From positions 1 through 64,000 of the forward strand of contig JAFYWK010000056.1 in assembly GCA_017558065.1 (NCBI GenBank): DNA of 64,000 bases, written 5' to 3'. The notes beneath the pieces are model-generated. The model searched no databases. It saw only the letters and a list, made by a program, of their open reading frames with translations, and was not told the origin of the DNA. Of this stretch, positions 1-9,606 are shown piece after piece; positions within the stretch are counted from its first letter, which is position 1; each line of letters starts with the position of its first letter. The stretch is from Paludibacteraceae bacterium (GTDB taxonomy: Bacteria; Bacteroidota; Bacteroidia; Bacteroidales; Paludibacteraceae). The position numbers were made by a program, and so were the translations under genes.

Positions 1-495
1 AATGTCAATCAAGTATGGGTAAGTGACATCACATATATCTATACAACAGATGACAAATTCTGTTATCTACATCTTGTGACGGATGCTTTTTCGCGTATGA
101 TAATTGGTTATGTACTGTCTCCATCAATGGAAGCAAAATATACGCTATCCGCTCTTAATCAGGCGATTGTACATGCAGGAGGTGGTAATCTATGTGGCAC
201 TATACATCATTCGGATAGAGGTGTACAATATTGTTGTGATGGATATATCACACAACTCAAAGAACATCATATCCGTATCAGTATGACAGAAGATAGTAAT
301 CCTACGGATAATGCTGTGGCTGAGCGAGTTAATGGTATTATTAAGAATGAGTTTCTAGATCCATTGCCAACTCCACGGAATTGGCAAGAAGCAATACCAC
401 TAGTAGACCATGCAGTACACACCTATAATACATTGCGTCCACATTTAAGTTTGGGCATGAAGACACCTGCACAACTATACTACAGAAAACAATAA
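1..495 (+). CDS. IS3-family transposase (OrfB, rve integrase core), 5' end outside window
   Basis: This is the C-terminal part of a DDE transposase that moves an IS3-type insertion sequence. Reading frame 1 is open from base 1, so the true start lies upstream of the window; the GTG at 76 is only an internal codon. The three catalytic acidic residues are visible: Asp in SDITYIY (bases about 22-42), Asp in HHSDRGVQY (about 205-231) and Glu in DNAVAERVNG. The conserved end YNTLRPHLSLGMKTPAQ is typical of the family. No partner OrfA or left inverted repeat can be seen, and I could not define the right end of the element after the stop. Whether the element is intact cannot be judged from this window. 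Confidence 0.9.
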   Translation, partial: NVNQVWVSDITYIYTTDDKFCYLHLVTDAFSRMIIGYVLSPSMEAKYTLSALNQAIVHAGGGNLCGTIHHSDRGVQYCCDGYITQLKEHHIRISMTEDSNPTDNAVAERVNGIIKNEFLDPLPTPRNWQEAIPLVDHAVHTYNTLRPHLSLGMKTPAQLYYRKQ

Positions 496-550
496 TTTTC
501 AAAAGTTAGAGGAATAGGTTTAATGAAAAAATAGCGCCAATCTAAACGAT

Positions 551-583
551 TTTTGCGTATATCATTTTTTTGTTGTATCTTTG
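551..583 (+). promoter_or_regulatory. Bacteroidota-type promoter with no obvious downstream gene
   Basis: TTTTG at 551-555, a 20-bp spacer and TATCTTTG at 576-583 match the Bacteroidota -33/-7 consensus. It points right, into a 250-bp region with short repeats and then the 3' end of a gene on the opposite strand, so the transcript, if any, would be non-coding or a relic. Confidence 0.5.
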
Positions 584-597
584 CAGAGTCTTTCACT

Positions 598-771
598 AGT
601 AAACCTTTTTAGAATCGTAGTAAACCTTTTTAGGAAACGAGTCAAAAGTTTACGTTTTTTAAGATCATAACTCAGTAATCGAGTCAACCTTTTTCAGGTT
701 TAGTCAAGCACTTTTTGATTTTCGGAGTTCTTTGGTCGTTCCTTGGTTCTTCCTTGGTTCTTCCTTGGTCT
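598..771. repeat. Short direct repeats in the 496-836 intergenic region
   Basis: The 341-bp gap holds no credible gene. AGTAAACCTTTTTAG occurs exactly twice (598-612 and 619-633), with a weaker variant at 681-698. TTCCTTGGTTC is repeated in 11-bp units at 739-749, 750-760 and (shortened) 761-770. The 11-bp array resembles those at 18813, 24976 and 42100. Confidence 0.75.
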
Positions 772-836
772 TTAACACGAGAAAATTTGGTTAGGTACAA
801 AGGAATAGAATATTAAGAAAAGTCACAATCTACAAA

Positions 837-2147
837 TCACCTGATAACAATCCATCTCGGTTGGTTGTTTTTATCCTCTTTGGTATAAAGCAAAAGGGTG
901 GGGTCTTCTGTTGTCTTGATCTGAACACCAATCAAGTCTGCCCATTTTTGTGCTTTCTTGGCTGTTCTGCGATGGCGTTGGATACTATGGGTATCTTTCT
1001 CCCAACGGCGTTGTTTGTCTTTCTTGATCTTAGGCTCTTGAGTGAAACCCAACTCCATGGCTAATTGTAGTTCCTGTTTGGATGCAAACTCCAATGCCTC
1101 GTGGCTCTGGCGTCGGCATTTCTCTAAAAACTGATTCCATTCGCTATCCGTCTTATCCATCACGACTTGTGACCATTGTGCGTCGTTAGGCAAGTTCATC
1201 GCTTTGTTCCATAGACGCCAATTAACAGGTTCTTCGGATATATAATAGGGTTCCTGCGCATTGACATACACTAGTTTGATGCGCACATTCTTGATTTTGA
1301 TTTTCTTAACCAATTCAGGTTCCTCTTTGACCTGGATAGTGGGCTCGTTAGGAAGCGTCAATGCAAGACGCATTCCGCAATAGCTGGTTGCTTCCGTAGG
1401 AACAGCCATATATCGATGGGAGAGATAACTATTATCTTGGCAGTTGCTATAGCTGCTGCCTCGCATAATCTTTTCTTCGCCTATAGTGGGTCCCTGCGGA
1501 TTAGGTACGGTACCAAAATGATAGGGGGCATACCAATCTGAGCACCATTCGCTGACATTGCCCGTCATATCGTATAGACCCAACTCGTTGGGTTGCTTCT
1601 TCCTGACCTCATGGGTACGGAATCCCGCATTACTCAATCCCCAACTGACATTATCGACGATATTGCCTCCAGCAAAACGAAAACCTTTGCTCCGATTGCC
1701 TCCTCGTGCCGCGAATTCCCATTCCGCTTCGGTGGGCAATCGAAATGGCATACCAGTAATGCTGTCCAATCTGCGGACAAACTCTTGGCAATCGTTCCAA
1801 CTGATATAGCTAATGGGGAAATTAGGGAGATACAATTCTTCGATGAACTCCCACTCTGGCATGACGGCTTTCCACAATGCTTGTGTCACTTCGGTCGATG
1901 CGATATAATAAGCGTCCAAAGCGACGGTATGCGTAGGCAGATCGGTAGAAATACGTTCGCGATGCTGCTCGCGTGTACCGCCCATGACAAACACTCCGCC
2001 TTCTACTCTCTGCATATCAAAGGGAACACCGCTCACATCAAAGTGAAGGGCTTGTAACGAGTCAGGAATAGTTGGTTTGGGCTTGGCGTATAAGGGTGCT
2101 ATGCTCCCCAGCCACAGTACTATATATAATAAGGTGTATTTGTGCAT
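837..2147 (-). CDS. Secreted formylglycine-generating-enzyme-like (SUMF1/FGE-sulfatase domain) protein
   Basis: The 436-residue protein has an N-terminal signal peptide (about residues 1-21, ending APLYA) and an FGE-sulfatase fold at about residues 45-265. Landmarks are RVEGGVFVMGG, RLPTEAEWEFAARGG, GLYDMTGNVSEWCSDW and the final MRGSSY..GMRLAL. Members range from true formylglycine-generating enzymes to non-catalytic lectin-like and gliding-associated proteins, so catalysis is not implied. The last 170 residues look like a degenerate second copy of part of the same domain (VYVNAQEPYYISEEPVNWRLW resembles ALDAYYIASTEVTQALW). It is the last gene of the folP-cdaA-metG-MATE run, 42 bp after the MATE gene. 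Its role is unknown. Confidence 0.75.
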   Translation of the reverse strand: MHKYTLLYIVLWLGSIAPLYAKPKPTIPDSLQALHFDVSGVPFDMQRVEGGVFVMGGTREQHRERISTDLPTHTVALDAYYIASTEVTQALWKAVMPEWEFIEELYLPNFPISYISWNDCQEFVRRLDSITGMPFRLPTEAEWEFAARGGNRSKGFRFAGGNIVDNVSWGLSNAGFRTHEVRKKQPNELGLYDMTGNVSEWCSDWYAPYHFGTVPNPQGPTIGEEKIMRGSSYSNCQDNSYLSHRYMAVPTEATSYCGMRLALTLPNEPTIQVKEEPELVKKIKIKNVRIKLVYVNAQEPYYISEEPVNWRLWNKAMNLPNDAQWSQVVMDKTDSEWNQFLEKCRRQSHEALEFASKQELQLAMELGFTQEPKIKKDKQRRWEKDTHSIQRHRRTAKKAQKWADLIGVQIKTTEDPTLLLYTKEDKNNQPRWIVIR

Positions 2148-2189
2148 AAACGCTAATAAGACGAACCAAGGATGAGCTTTGTGGCGATG

Positions 2190-3554
2190 TCAATGTAGTA
2201 ATCTCAGTTTTCGATTAAAACGAATATGGAAGCAGATAGCAGCGATTGCTAAAGCAAAGATAAATCCAATCCATATACCAGAAGCACCCATGCCCAATGG
2301 GAATGCGCAGACCAATCCCACCGAAAGACCAATCAAGATATACGAGACAAAAGCAATCATCATGGGCACCTTGACATCTGTAATTCCGCGCAACATGGCT
2401 GCGCCTACTGCCTGCAAACCATCGGCATACTGTAATAGACCTGCCAACACAATCAGTTGCGATGCAATAGCGATAACCTCTGTGTCCTCTGTGAAAAGCA
2501 TTGGGATATAATTACGCAAACTGATCATCAGTGCGGCGCCAATCGTATTCATCAACAATACCAAATGCACACTGGCATTGCTTGCCATACGCACACCATG
2601 GATATTGCCCTCACCCAACTGGTGCGAAACGCGAATAGTCGTTGCCGAACCAATACCCAGCGCCAACATGAAGGTCATATCCGCAATTTGATTCGCCACT
2701 TGATGCGCTGCCAACGCCTCCTTGCTAATCCAACCAATAATCACAAATGAAGCCGTGAAAAGGAAAGTCTCCAACAATGTCTGACCACCAATAGGAAAAC
2801 CAATCTTTGCCAGTTCGCGGATACGCTGCCAAGAGAATCGTTCCCATGCCATGCGCAGGTACTGCTTCCACTCCTTGTGAAAAGCCATGACCGCCCAAAA
2901 ACACAAAGGCATACCGATGCGCGAAATCAACGAACCAAGACCTGCACCTGTGGCACCCATCGGCTCAAAACCCCAGTTGCCATAGATAAACACCCAGTTG
3001 AGAAGGATATTCAGTCCGTTCATTACCAGCGTGATGACCATAGCCACCATGGTATTGCCCAACCCCTCCAAGAACTGCTTGAAGAAAGAGAAGAATAGGA
3101 AGGGTGCCAACGAAATGACAATTAATATATAGTACGGGCGCGCGACCTCTACAACCGCTGGGTCCTGACCAAAATAGTCTAAGAAAGGAATACACCCTCC
3201 CAACAGCAGCAACATCAGTGCACTCAGCAAGACGGTGAAAAGCATGCCGTTTTGAAACAACGATGCTATATTGCGGCGAATAATGCTTTCGTTTTCAGTT
3301 ACCTGCTTCATCTCACCCACCTGAATACCCACAAGCGGAGTGATGCCCATGAGTGCGCCCATGGCAAAGACCATGACGGTGAAGAAAATAGCATTGGAGA
3401 AACTGACCGCCGCCAAGTCCACCGTGGCATAATGCCCAACCATGATGGAGTCGAAGAAACCAACCAGTGATGCTCCCAACTGAGTGAGCATCACAGGAAG
3501 CGCAACACGAAGGTTGCGCTTGTAGTAGGGGAGGTATTCGCGAAAAGAGTACAT
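2190..3554 (-). CDS. MATE-family multidrug/cation efflux transporter
   Basis: This 454-residue membrane protein has about 12 hydrophobic helices in two similar halves, the usual size and layout of NorM/DinF-type MATE exporters. These expel organic cations and drugs in exchange for Na+ or H+. Family-like segments include ALPVMLTQLGASLVGFFDSI at the N-terminus and LGIGSATTIRVSHQLGEGN at the start of the second half. The start codon lies 2 bp after the metG stop, which implies co-transcription and probably coupled translation. The substrate cannot be predicted. Confidence 0.92.
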   Translation of the reverse strand: MYSFREYLPYYKRNLRVALPVMLTQLGASLVGFFDSIMVGHYATVDLAAVSFSNAIFFTVMVFAMGALMGITPLVGIQVGEMKQVTENESIIRRNIASLFQNGMLFTVLLSALMLLLLGGCIPFLDYFGQDPAVVEVARPYYILIVISLAPFLFFSFFKQFLEGLGNTMVAMVITLVMNGLNILLNWVFIYGNWGFEPMGATGAGLGSLISRIGMPLCFWAVMAFHKEWKQYLRMAWERFSWQRIRELAKIGFPIGGQTLLETFLFTASFVIIGWISKEALAAHQVANQIADMTFMLALGIGSATTIRVSHQLGEGNIHGVRMASNASVHLVLLMNTIGAALMISLRNYIPMLFTEDTEVIAIASQLIVLAGLLQYADGLQAVGAAMLRGITDVKVPMMIAFVSYILIGLSVGLVCAFPLGMGASGIWIGFIFALAIAAICFHIRFNRKLRLLH

Positions 3555-3556
3555 TG

Positions 3557-5632
3557 TTATCCCACTTGGCTGCCGTTGCGGACAGGGGCAGTAACTGTGG
3601 TCACAACCAACTTGCCGTCTGCATCTACCGCCGAGAGAATCATACCTTGAGACTCAATACCCATCATCTTGCGAGGTGGGAAATTGGCAATAAACAGTAC
3701 TTGCTTGCCCACCAATACAGATGGATCAGGATAACTTTGTGCAATACCTGACAGAATCGTGCGACCACCCATACCGTCGTCCAAACGGAACTGCAACAGT
3801 CGGTCGGACTTCTTTACTGGTTGGCAATCAAGGACAGTAGCCACGCGGATATCCATCTTACCAAACTCATCGATATTGGTATTCTCCTTGATATCAGCAG
3901 GACGCCAGTTCTTGAGAGCTTCTTGCTTCTCAGCTTCTTCATTGGCTGCTTTGATGTTAGCAAGGCGGTCCAATTGCGCTTGGATAGTAGCGTCCTCGAT
4001 CTTCTCGAAGAGGAGGGATACTTCGCCTAATTCTTGACCCTCTTTCAGCAGATTGATATTGCCGAGTTCCTCCCATTGGAGCTCGGTCATAGAGAGCATT
4101 TGGCGGAGCTTAGCCGAAGAGAATGGCAAGAATGGCTCAAACGCAATGCTCAGGTTAGCAGCGATTTGGAGAGCAAGGTGCAGGATAGTAGCAGTACGCT
4201 CCATATCGGTCTTAGCCACCTTCCATGGCTCGGTGTCAGCAAGGTACTTGTTACCAATGCGGGCGAGGTTCATTGCCTCTTTTTGTGCATCACGGAAGCG
4301 GAAGTCACCCAGCAGTTTCTCTACCTCTGCCTTCACGTTTTGGAACTCTGCAATAGTGGATTGGTCATATTCGTTGAACTCACCCGCAGCAGGAACTTTG
4401 CCGTCGAAATACTTCTTGGTGAGCACGAGTGCGCGGTTAACGAAGTTGCCATAGATAGCCACGAGTTCGTTGTTATTGCGGGCTTGGAAGTCTGCCCAAG
4501 TGAAGTCGTTATCCTTGGTCTCAGGCGCGTTGGCTGTCAGCACATAGCGCAATACATCTTGCTTGCCAGGGAAGTCCACAAGGTACTCGTTGAGCCATAC
4601 CGCCCAGTTGCGAGAGGTGGAAATCTTGTCGCCCTCGAGGTTGAGGAACTCGTTGGAAGGCACATTATCTGGTACGATATAGCTAGCTTCTGCCTTCAAC
4701 ATGGTTGGGAAGACGATGCAGTGGAAGACGATGTTGTCCTTACCGATGAAGTGAATGAGGCGGGTAGAAGGGTCTTTCCACCAGGTCTCCCAAGAGCCAA
4801 ACTGCTCAGGTTTAGCATCGCAGAGCTCTTTGGTGTTGGAGATATAGCCGATAGGCGCATCGAACCATACATACAGCACTTTACCTTCGGCACCCTCCAC
4901 AGGTACAGGGATACCCCAATCGAGGTCGCGGGTCACAGCGCGTGGGCGAAGACCACCGTCGAGCCATGATTTGCACTGACCATAGACATTAGGACGCCAC
5001 TCTTTGTGCTCCTGCAAGATCCACTCCTCAAGCCATTGTTGGTATTGATCCAATGGGAGATACCAGTGCTTGGTCTCTTTCTTGGTGAGTGGGTTGCCGT
5101 TGATGGCGTTGTATGGGTTGATGAGTTCGTCTGGCGAGAGGGTGGCACCGCACTTCTCGCATTGGTCACCATATGCCCCTGCTGCATGGCAGCGTGGACA
5201 TTCTCCGCGGATATTGCGGTCGGTGAGGAACTCCTGCGTCTCAGGGTCGTAGAACTGTTCGGAAGTCTGCTCAACGAACTTGCCGTCGTCGTAGAGTTTG
5301 CGGAAGAAATCGGATGCCAATTGGTGATGGATCTTGCTGGTGGTACGGGAGTACACATCAAATGAGATGCCAAAACCCTCAAAGGAGTCCTTGATGATGT
5401 TGTGGTAGCGGTCCACCACTTCTTGGGTGGTGATGCCCTCTTTGCGCGCGCGGATAGTCACAGGTACACCGTGCTCATCGCTACCGCCTACAAAAAGGAC
5501 GTTCTCGCCTTTGAGGCGAAGGTAGCGGACATAGATGTCGGCTGGTACATACACGCCTGCCAAGTGTCCGATGTGTACAGGACCATTGGCATATGGAAGG
5601 GCTGTGGTTACAAGTGTTCGTTGAAATGTCAT
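3557..5632 (-). CDS. metG: Methionyl-tRNA synthetase
   Basis: This class I aminoacyl-tRNA synthetase charges tRNA-Met in the cytoplasm. The HIGH signature appears as PVHIGHL (residues 18-24) and the KMSKS loop as KISTS near residue 337. A zinc knuckle CPRC..CEKC lies at about residues 145-161. The anticodon-binding region follows, and a C-terminal tRNA-binding OB domain ([20 protein letters not shown]) takes up about residues 590-691, as in long dimeric MetG proteins. The length of 691 residues is normal for Bacteroidota. It is separated from cdaA by 4 bp and from the MATE gene by 2 bp. Confidence 0.98.
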   Translation of the reverse strand: MTFQRTLVTTALPYANGPVHIGHLAGVYVPADIYVRYLRLKGENVLFVGGSDEHGVPVTIRARKEGITTQEVVDRYHNIIKDSFEGFGISFDVYSRTTSKIHHQLASDFFRKLYDDGKFVEQTSEQFYDPETQEFLTDRNIRGECPRCHAAGAYGDQCEKCGATLSPDELINPYNAINGNPLTKKETKHWYLPLDQYQQWLEEWILQEHKEWRPNVYGQCKSWLDGGLRPRAVTRDLDWGIPVPVEGAEGKVLYVWFDAPIGYISNTKELCDAKPEQFGSWETWWKDPSTRLIHFIGKDNIVFHCIVFPTMLKAEASYIVPDNVPSNEFLNLEGDKISTSRNWAVWLNEYLVDFPGKQDVLRYVLTANAPETKDNDFTWADFQARNNNELVAIYGNFVNRALVLTKKYFDGKVPAAGEFNEYDQSTIAEFQNVKAEVEKLLGDFRFRDAQKEAMNLARIGNKYLADTEPWKVAKTDMERTATILHLALQIAANLSIAFEPFLPFSSAKLRQMLSMTELQWEELGNINLLKEGQELGEVSLLFEKIEDATIQAQLDRLANIKAANEEAEKQEALKNWRPADIKENTNIDEFGKMDIRVATVLDCQPVKKSDRLLQFRLDDGMGGRTILSGIAQSYPDPSVLVGKQVLFIANFPPRKMMGIESQGMILSAVDADGKLVVTTVTAPVRNGSQVG

Positions 5633-5636
5633 AATT

Positions 5637-6431
5637 CTATTTAGTTTTATTATTATCTTTGTTGTATTCTATTCCAAAAGCAGGTGCTAAGTATTGGTGC
5701 TCTAATTCGTTGGTAGTTACGGCTTTGATGCTATCGCCTTGTGCTACAGAGATTTTGCCTGTCTCCTCTGATACGATGATGGCAATAGCATCTGTTTTTT
5801 CGGTCAAACCGAGTGCTGCTCGATGTCGAAGTCCGTATGACTTGGGTAAATCTTGACGTTTAGAAACGGGCAGAATACATGCTGCGGCGTGGATGCGCCC
5901 CGCAGCAATAACCATAGCTCCGTCATGCAAAGGGGTGTTTTTGAAAAAAATGTTTTCAATCATTTGTACCGATACGACAGCATCTACAATTTCACCTGTA
6001 TCTACATACTCTTTTAATTCTTGTTGCTGAGTGAGTACAATGAGTGCACCCGTCTTAGATGCAGACATATGAGAACATGCCAACACAATGCTATCTATTA
6101 GTCGCTGAGCCAATTCTGCATTGCGCGCTTTAGACCAGTGTTTGCGGACACGCTCCATATTAAACCGAGCACCAAGACCATAGAAAAACGAGCGAATTTC
6201 TGTTTGGAAAATGATAACCAACGCCACCGCTCCCACACTGATGAAACGCTCGAAAATAGCTCCAGTTAGTTCTAAATCAAACACATAGTTAACAACCATC
6301 CAGGTCAAAACAAAGGCCAGAATACCCCAAAATAGATTGCTGGCACCGGATTTTCGCAATAACCGATAAACCCCAAACAGAATGGTCGCAACAAGCAAAA
6401 TGTCAATAATATCTTTTATACCTATGTACAT
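5637..6431 (-). CDS. cdaA: Diadenylate cyclase CdaA (c-di-AMP synthase)
   Basis: The enzyme condenses two ATP into cyclic di-AMP, a messenger linked to osmotic and cell-wall homeostasis. The 264-residue protein has about three N-terminal membrane helices (to residue 80), a short linker, and a DisA_N catalytic domain. Active-site motifs are visible: [19 protein letters not shown] and [14 protein letters not shown]. It sits between folP (24 bp upstream) and metG (4 bp downstream). The folP-cdaA pairing is common in Bacteroidota. No CdaR-like regulator is present here. Confidence 0.95.
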   Translation of the reverse strand: MYIGIKDIIDILLVATILFGVYRLLRKSGASNLFWGILAFVLTWMVVNYVFDLELTGAIFERFISVGAVALVIIFQTEIRSFFYGLGARFNMERVRKHWSKARNAELAQRLIDSIVLACSHMSASKTGALIVLTQQQELKEYVDTGEIVDAVVSVQMIENIFFKNTPLHDGAMVIAAGRIHAAACILPVSKRQDLPKSYGLRHRAALGLTEKTDAIAIIVSEETGKISVAQGDSIKAVTTNELEHQYLAPAFGIEYNKDNNKTK

Positions 6432-6455
6432 ATGTCTGCGGATTTGAATTACAAA

Positions 6456-7265
6456 TTAGCGTTTGGTTAACTGAAATATTTGAATGGCTTGTTGAGCCGC
6501 TTGCACATCATGCACGCGCAGGATATGTGCACCCCCTTGGAGGGCGAGCATATGTGCTGCAACGGTTGCAGGTAGGACTTCCTCAGGTGTTTTGCCTAAT
6601 GGCTTGTACAACATAGATTTGCGGGAAACGCCTACCAAAATAGCGGCCTGCAATGTCTGCAATACATCCAGCTGGCGCAGGATATCATAGTTCTGTTCGA
6701 TGGTCTTACCAAAACCGAATCCTGGATCAATAATCACATCGGCAACGCCTTGAACATGCAGTTGGTGCAGTCGGTTTTGCAGAAAATCCAACACCTGTAC
6801 CATGGTGGGCTGCTCTGCTCCAATCGTTTGAGCATGTGTCAATACATATGGGATATGGTGTTGAGCCGCGAGATTCCACATTCGTGGGTCAGCCTGTGCA
6901 CCCGATACATCATTAATCATATCTGCTCCGTACGATATGGCTTGCTGAGCAATATCAAAACGAAATGTATCAACCGACAAGGGTACGTTTGGCCAATGGT
7001 GCCGCACAATAGATAGACCCTTGCAGAGAAGTTGCCATTCGGTAGTGGCATCTATTGGTTGCGAATGAGGACGTGTGGAGCATGCACCCAAATCCAATAT
7101 GTCAGCCCCCTCATTCAGCGCATTTTCCACTTGAGATAGAAAGTGCTGTTCGTTCGCAATATCGCATGATGTGTAGAAACTATCTGGGGATAGATTGACA
7201 ATTGCCATCACGCGAGGGCGCGATAGCGACATGAGTTGATTGTGTATGCGAATAGACATTTCCAT
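6456..7265 (-). CDS. folP: Dihydropteroate synthase
   Basis: The enzyme joins p-aminobenzoate to dihydropterin pyrophosphate in folate synthesis and is the target of sulfonamides. The pterin-binding TIM barrel is recognised from VMAIVNLSPDSFY, ADILDLGACSTRP, PLSVDTFR, MINDVSG, DPGFGFGKTIEQN and LVGVSRKSM. The open frame extends to 7355, but a strong promoter (7274-7304) lies inside that extension. The start is therefore probably ATG at 7265, 7259 or 7232; the last leaves the most room for a leader. It heads the run folP-cdaA-metG-MATE-FGE. Confidence 0.95.
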   Translation of the reverse strand: MEMSIRIHNQLMSLSRPRVMAIVNLSPDSFYTSCDIANEQHFLSQVENALNEGADILDLGACSTRPHSQPIDATTEWQLLCKGLSIVRHHWPNVPLSVDTFRFDIAQQAISYGADMINDVSGAQADPRMWNLAAQHHIPYVLTHAQTIGAEQPTMVQVLDFLQNRLHQLHVQGVADVIIDPGFGFGKTIEQNYDILRQLDVLQTLQAAILVGVSRKSMLYKPLGKTPEEVLPATVAAHMLALQGGAHILRVHDVQAAQQAIQIFQLTKR

Positions 7266-7273
7266 TTGACCTG

Positions 7274-7304
7274 CAAAGTTACAAAAATATTGGGAGAATA
7301 CCAA
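7274..7304 (-). promoter_or_regulatory. Promoter of the folP operon
   Basis: On the minus strand, TTG (7304-7302), a 20-bp spacer and TAACTTTG (7281-7274) match the Bacteroidota consensus. It places the transcript start close to 7268 and argues against the longer folP frame. Confidence 0.7.
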
Positions 7305-7406
7305 CGTTTTTGTCAAAAAGTATAAGAAAAAGGTGTCTTTTTTAGGAAAATGCAAGTTTTAGACAATTTTTATGCGATATTTTTAGGTTACTTGCAATTT
7401 TTTTTG

Positions 7407-7414
7407 TAACTTTG
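7407..7414 (+). promoter_or_regulatory. Promoter -7 element upstream of gldJ
   Basis: TAACTTTG lies 37 bp before the gldJ ATG. The -33 region (about 7381-7386, TTTTAG) is weak. The element is divergent from the folP promoter. Confidence 0.55.
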
Positions 7415-7451
7415 CAGGCTGAAACCAAAAATGAATATATTTTAGAAAATT

Positions 7452-9125
7452 ATGAATACGAAAACAAAGATTGTACTTTTAGGATTGGTTGTTGTACTTT
7501 CTGCTTGCCAATCACGTGAACTGACGACACAGACTTCCTTTTTGACAGGTTGGAAGAACTTTGACAGCAAAACAATCAACTTTGAGGCTCATGCTGGTAA
7601 TTTTACGAACGTTCCTGTTGGCATGTTGGAGATTCCAGGCGGTTCTTTTACTATCGGTCAGATGGATGAGTTTATCACAGCTCCTCGCAACAGCGAGCGC
7701 AGAACATTGACTGTGAGTTCTTTCTATATGGACAAATACGAGGTAACCAACTTGGGTTGGAGGGAGTATGTAGAATGGACTTCTTTTGTGTTTGGTCGCT
7801 ATAACCAAGACATCGTAAAAGCCACTCTTCCAGATAGTTCTGTTTGGCGTGAGGAGATGGCATATAATGAGCCATATGTGGCTAATTATTTCCGTCATCC
7901 AGCGTATAGTTTCTATCCTGTAGTGGGTGTTTCGTGGGATCAGGCTATGGCTTTTTGTCAATGGCGTACGGACCGTGTAAACGAGAAGAAGTTGGTTGAT
8001 AGCAAAATCATAGAGCAGTTGCCTTATGATAAAATAGGTCCTGACAGTTACATGACTGAGGAGCAAATAGACAATTTCTTGAAAAATAATGCAGCGCATC
8101 CCGAATATGCTAAATATGAGAAAGAAGCAGTGCAAATACCTGCATATATGGCCAAACGTTATGGTTATGAAGGTGCTGAAGTTGCTGCCGATAACGCAGG
8201 GACTGCTATGGTGACAATGTATCAACTGCCATATGAGTGGGTAAGAGATCAGTTTGCATTTAATACAGAGAAGTATCTAAATTCTGACACGTATAACCCT
8301 ACCAAGGGTAAAGGAGCTCGCAAGGACGCTTATGGTCAAGATCGCAAGGTGAATAGTACTGATGGTATATTTGTTATCGGCTATCGCCTTCCTACAGAGG
8401 CGGAGTGGGAGTATGCTGCCTTTGCACCTATGGCAGAAGATGATAATTACGGTAGCCCTTCTAATGGAAAAATCTATCCATGGTCAGGCGCACACCCTCG
8501 TGATTTGAGCAAGAAGAGCAAAGGTAAAATGATGGCCAACTTCGTTCGTGGTAGAGGTGACTTGATGGGAATCGCTGGCGCACCTAACGATGGCTATGTG
8601 ATTACAGCCCCAGTAGATGCTTTCGCTGCGAATGACTTTGGATTGTACAATATGTCAGGTAATGTCAACGAATGGGTATTGGACGTGTATCGCGAAACGA
8701 GCTTTAGTGTGATGACTGAGTATAACCCATATCGTGGGAATGTGTACTCGGTTCTCCAACAGGATGCGGACGGCAATCCTATCTTAACAGCTACTGGTTG
8801 CATGGCTATTACATTTGACTCTAAAGATGATAAACGTAACTTCAAGGATGGTGATATCACATCTCGCATCGATACAGATTATCCATTGGATACGGTAGGC
8901 TTGACCGAAGAGCAAATGGCTGAGGTGAAAATAGATCCTACTGATATTTTGGCTCCTCATATCACAAACACCACACGTGTGTACAAGGGCGGCTCTTGGA
9001 ACGATCGTATCTATTGGCTCAACCCAACGACACGCCGTTACTTGGATCAAAGCAAATCTTCCAATACTATTGGCTTCCGCTGTGCAATGAGTGTATTAGG
9101 AGACGATGTGCATAAACAAAATTAA
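7452..9125 (+). CDS. gldJ: GldJ-type gliding/type IX secretion-associated lipoprotein
   Basis: The 557-residue lipoprotein has the signal VVVLSACQS with Cys at residue 19. It then has an SUMF1/FGE-like domain interrupted by a long insert. The blocks FLTGW, LPDSSVWREEMAYNEPYV, NYFRHPAYSFYPVVGVSWD and FCQWRTDRVNE are those I associate with GldJ. In gliding relatives GldJ stabilises GldK and the type IX secretion (T9SS) and motility apparatus. In non-gliding Bacteroidales it marks a T9SS. RLPTEAEWEYAAF and GLYNMSGNVNEWVLD identify the FGE fold. gcvH follows 24 bp later. The presence of GldJ is relevant to the candidate sorting tails of the PUL proteins. Confidence 0.85.
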   Translation: MNTKTKIVLLGLVVVLSACQSRELTTQTSFLTGWKNFDSKTINFEAHAGNFTNVPVGMLEIPGGSFTIGQMDEFITAPRNSERRTLTVSSFYMDKYEVTNLGWREYVEWTSFVFGRYNQDIVKATLPDSSVWREEMAYNEPYVANYFRHPAYSFYPVVGVSWDQAMAFCQWRTDRVNEKKLVDSKIIEQLPYDKIGPDSYMTEEQIDNFLKNNAAHPEYAKYEKEAVQIPAYMAKRYGYEGAEVAADNAGTAMVTMYQLPYEWVRDQFAFNTEKYLNSDTYNPTKGKGARKDAYGQDRKVNSTDGIFVIGYRLPTEAEWEYAAFAPMAEDDNYGSPSNGKIYPWSGAHPRDLSKKSKGKMMANFVRGRGDLMGIAGAPNDGYVITAPVDAFAANDFGLYNMSGNVNEWVLDVYRETSFSVMTEYNPYRGNVYSVLQQDADGNPILTATGCMAITFDSKDDKRNFKDGDITSRIDTDYPLDTVGLTEEQMAEVKIDPTDILAPHITNTTRVYKGGSWNDRIYWLNPTTRRYLDQSKSSNTIGFRCAMSVLGDDVHKQN

Positions 9126-9149
9126 TAAATTTTTTAATATTACAATTGT

Positions 9150-9527
9150 ATGAATATCCCTGCTGAATTGCGTTACACCCGTGAGCACGAATGGATTCGT
9201 GTGGAAGGTGAAGTTGCTTATGTTGGTATCACGGATTATGCTCAATCCGAATTAGGTGAGATTGTCTTCCTTGATATTAATACACAAGGAGAAACATTGG
9301 CTCAGAACGAAGTGTTTGGTTCTGTAGAGGCAGTAAAAACCGTTAGCGATTTGAATATGCCTGTAGCTGGTGAAGTGTTGGAGGTCAATGAGGTGATTAA
9401 CGATCAACCCGAATTGGTGAATAACGACCCTTACGGCGAAGGTTGGATGATTAAGATTCAAATTCAAGATAGCGCTGAATTAGAAACCTTGTTGGACGCA
9501 GCTGCTTATCAAGAGATGATTGGCTAA
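9150..9527 (+). CDS. gcvH: Glycine cleavage system H protein
   Basis: This small lipoyl carrier shuttles the aminomethyl group between the P, T and L proteins of the glycine cleavage complex. The 125-residue length is standard. The lipoylated lysine lies in SVEAVKTVSDLN (near residue 63), after the typical start YTREHEWIRVEGEVAYVGIT. No gcvP or gcvT is in the window, so gcvH is genomically separate. A strong hairpin terminator follows at 9547. Confidence 0.97.
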   Translation: MNIPAELRYTREHEWIRVEGEVAYVGITDYAQSELGEIVFLDINTQGETLAQNEVFGSVEAVKTVSDLNMPVAGEVLEVNEVINDQPELVNNDPYGEGWMIKIQIQDSAELETLLDAAAYQEMIG

Positions 9528-9546
9528 TGCCTGTCAAAAATATAAA

Positions 9547-9578
9547 GAAGAAACGACCAGATAATTGGTCGTTTCTTC
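9547..9578. terminator. Bidirectional rho-independent terminator
   Basis: A 13-bp perfect stem (9547-9559 with 9566-9578) with a 6-base loop is followed by a T-run on the plus strand and preceded by an A-run. It can serve gcvH and the convergent DUF4270 gene. Confidence 0.9.
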
Positions 9579-9606
9579 TTTTTATGTGATGAATGAAATG
9601 AGGATA

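Noticed and set aside
1-836. Defence or mobile island next to the IS3 fragment
   Set aside because: Only the transposase end is present and the adjacent genes are housekeeping.
837-2147. True sulfatase-activating formylglycine-generating enzyme
   Set aside because: No sulfatase is nearby and the family contains many non-catalytic members; only the fold is supported.
4034-4969. 311-residue open frame opposite metG
   Set aside because: It is a mirror of the metG codons; metG is certain.
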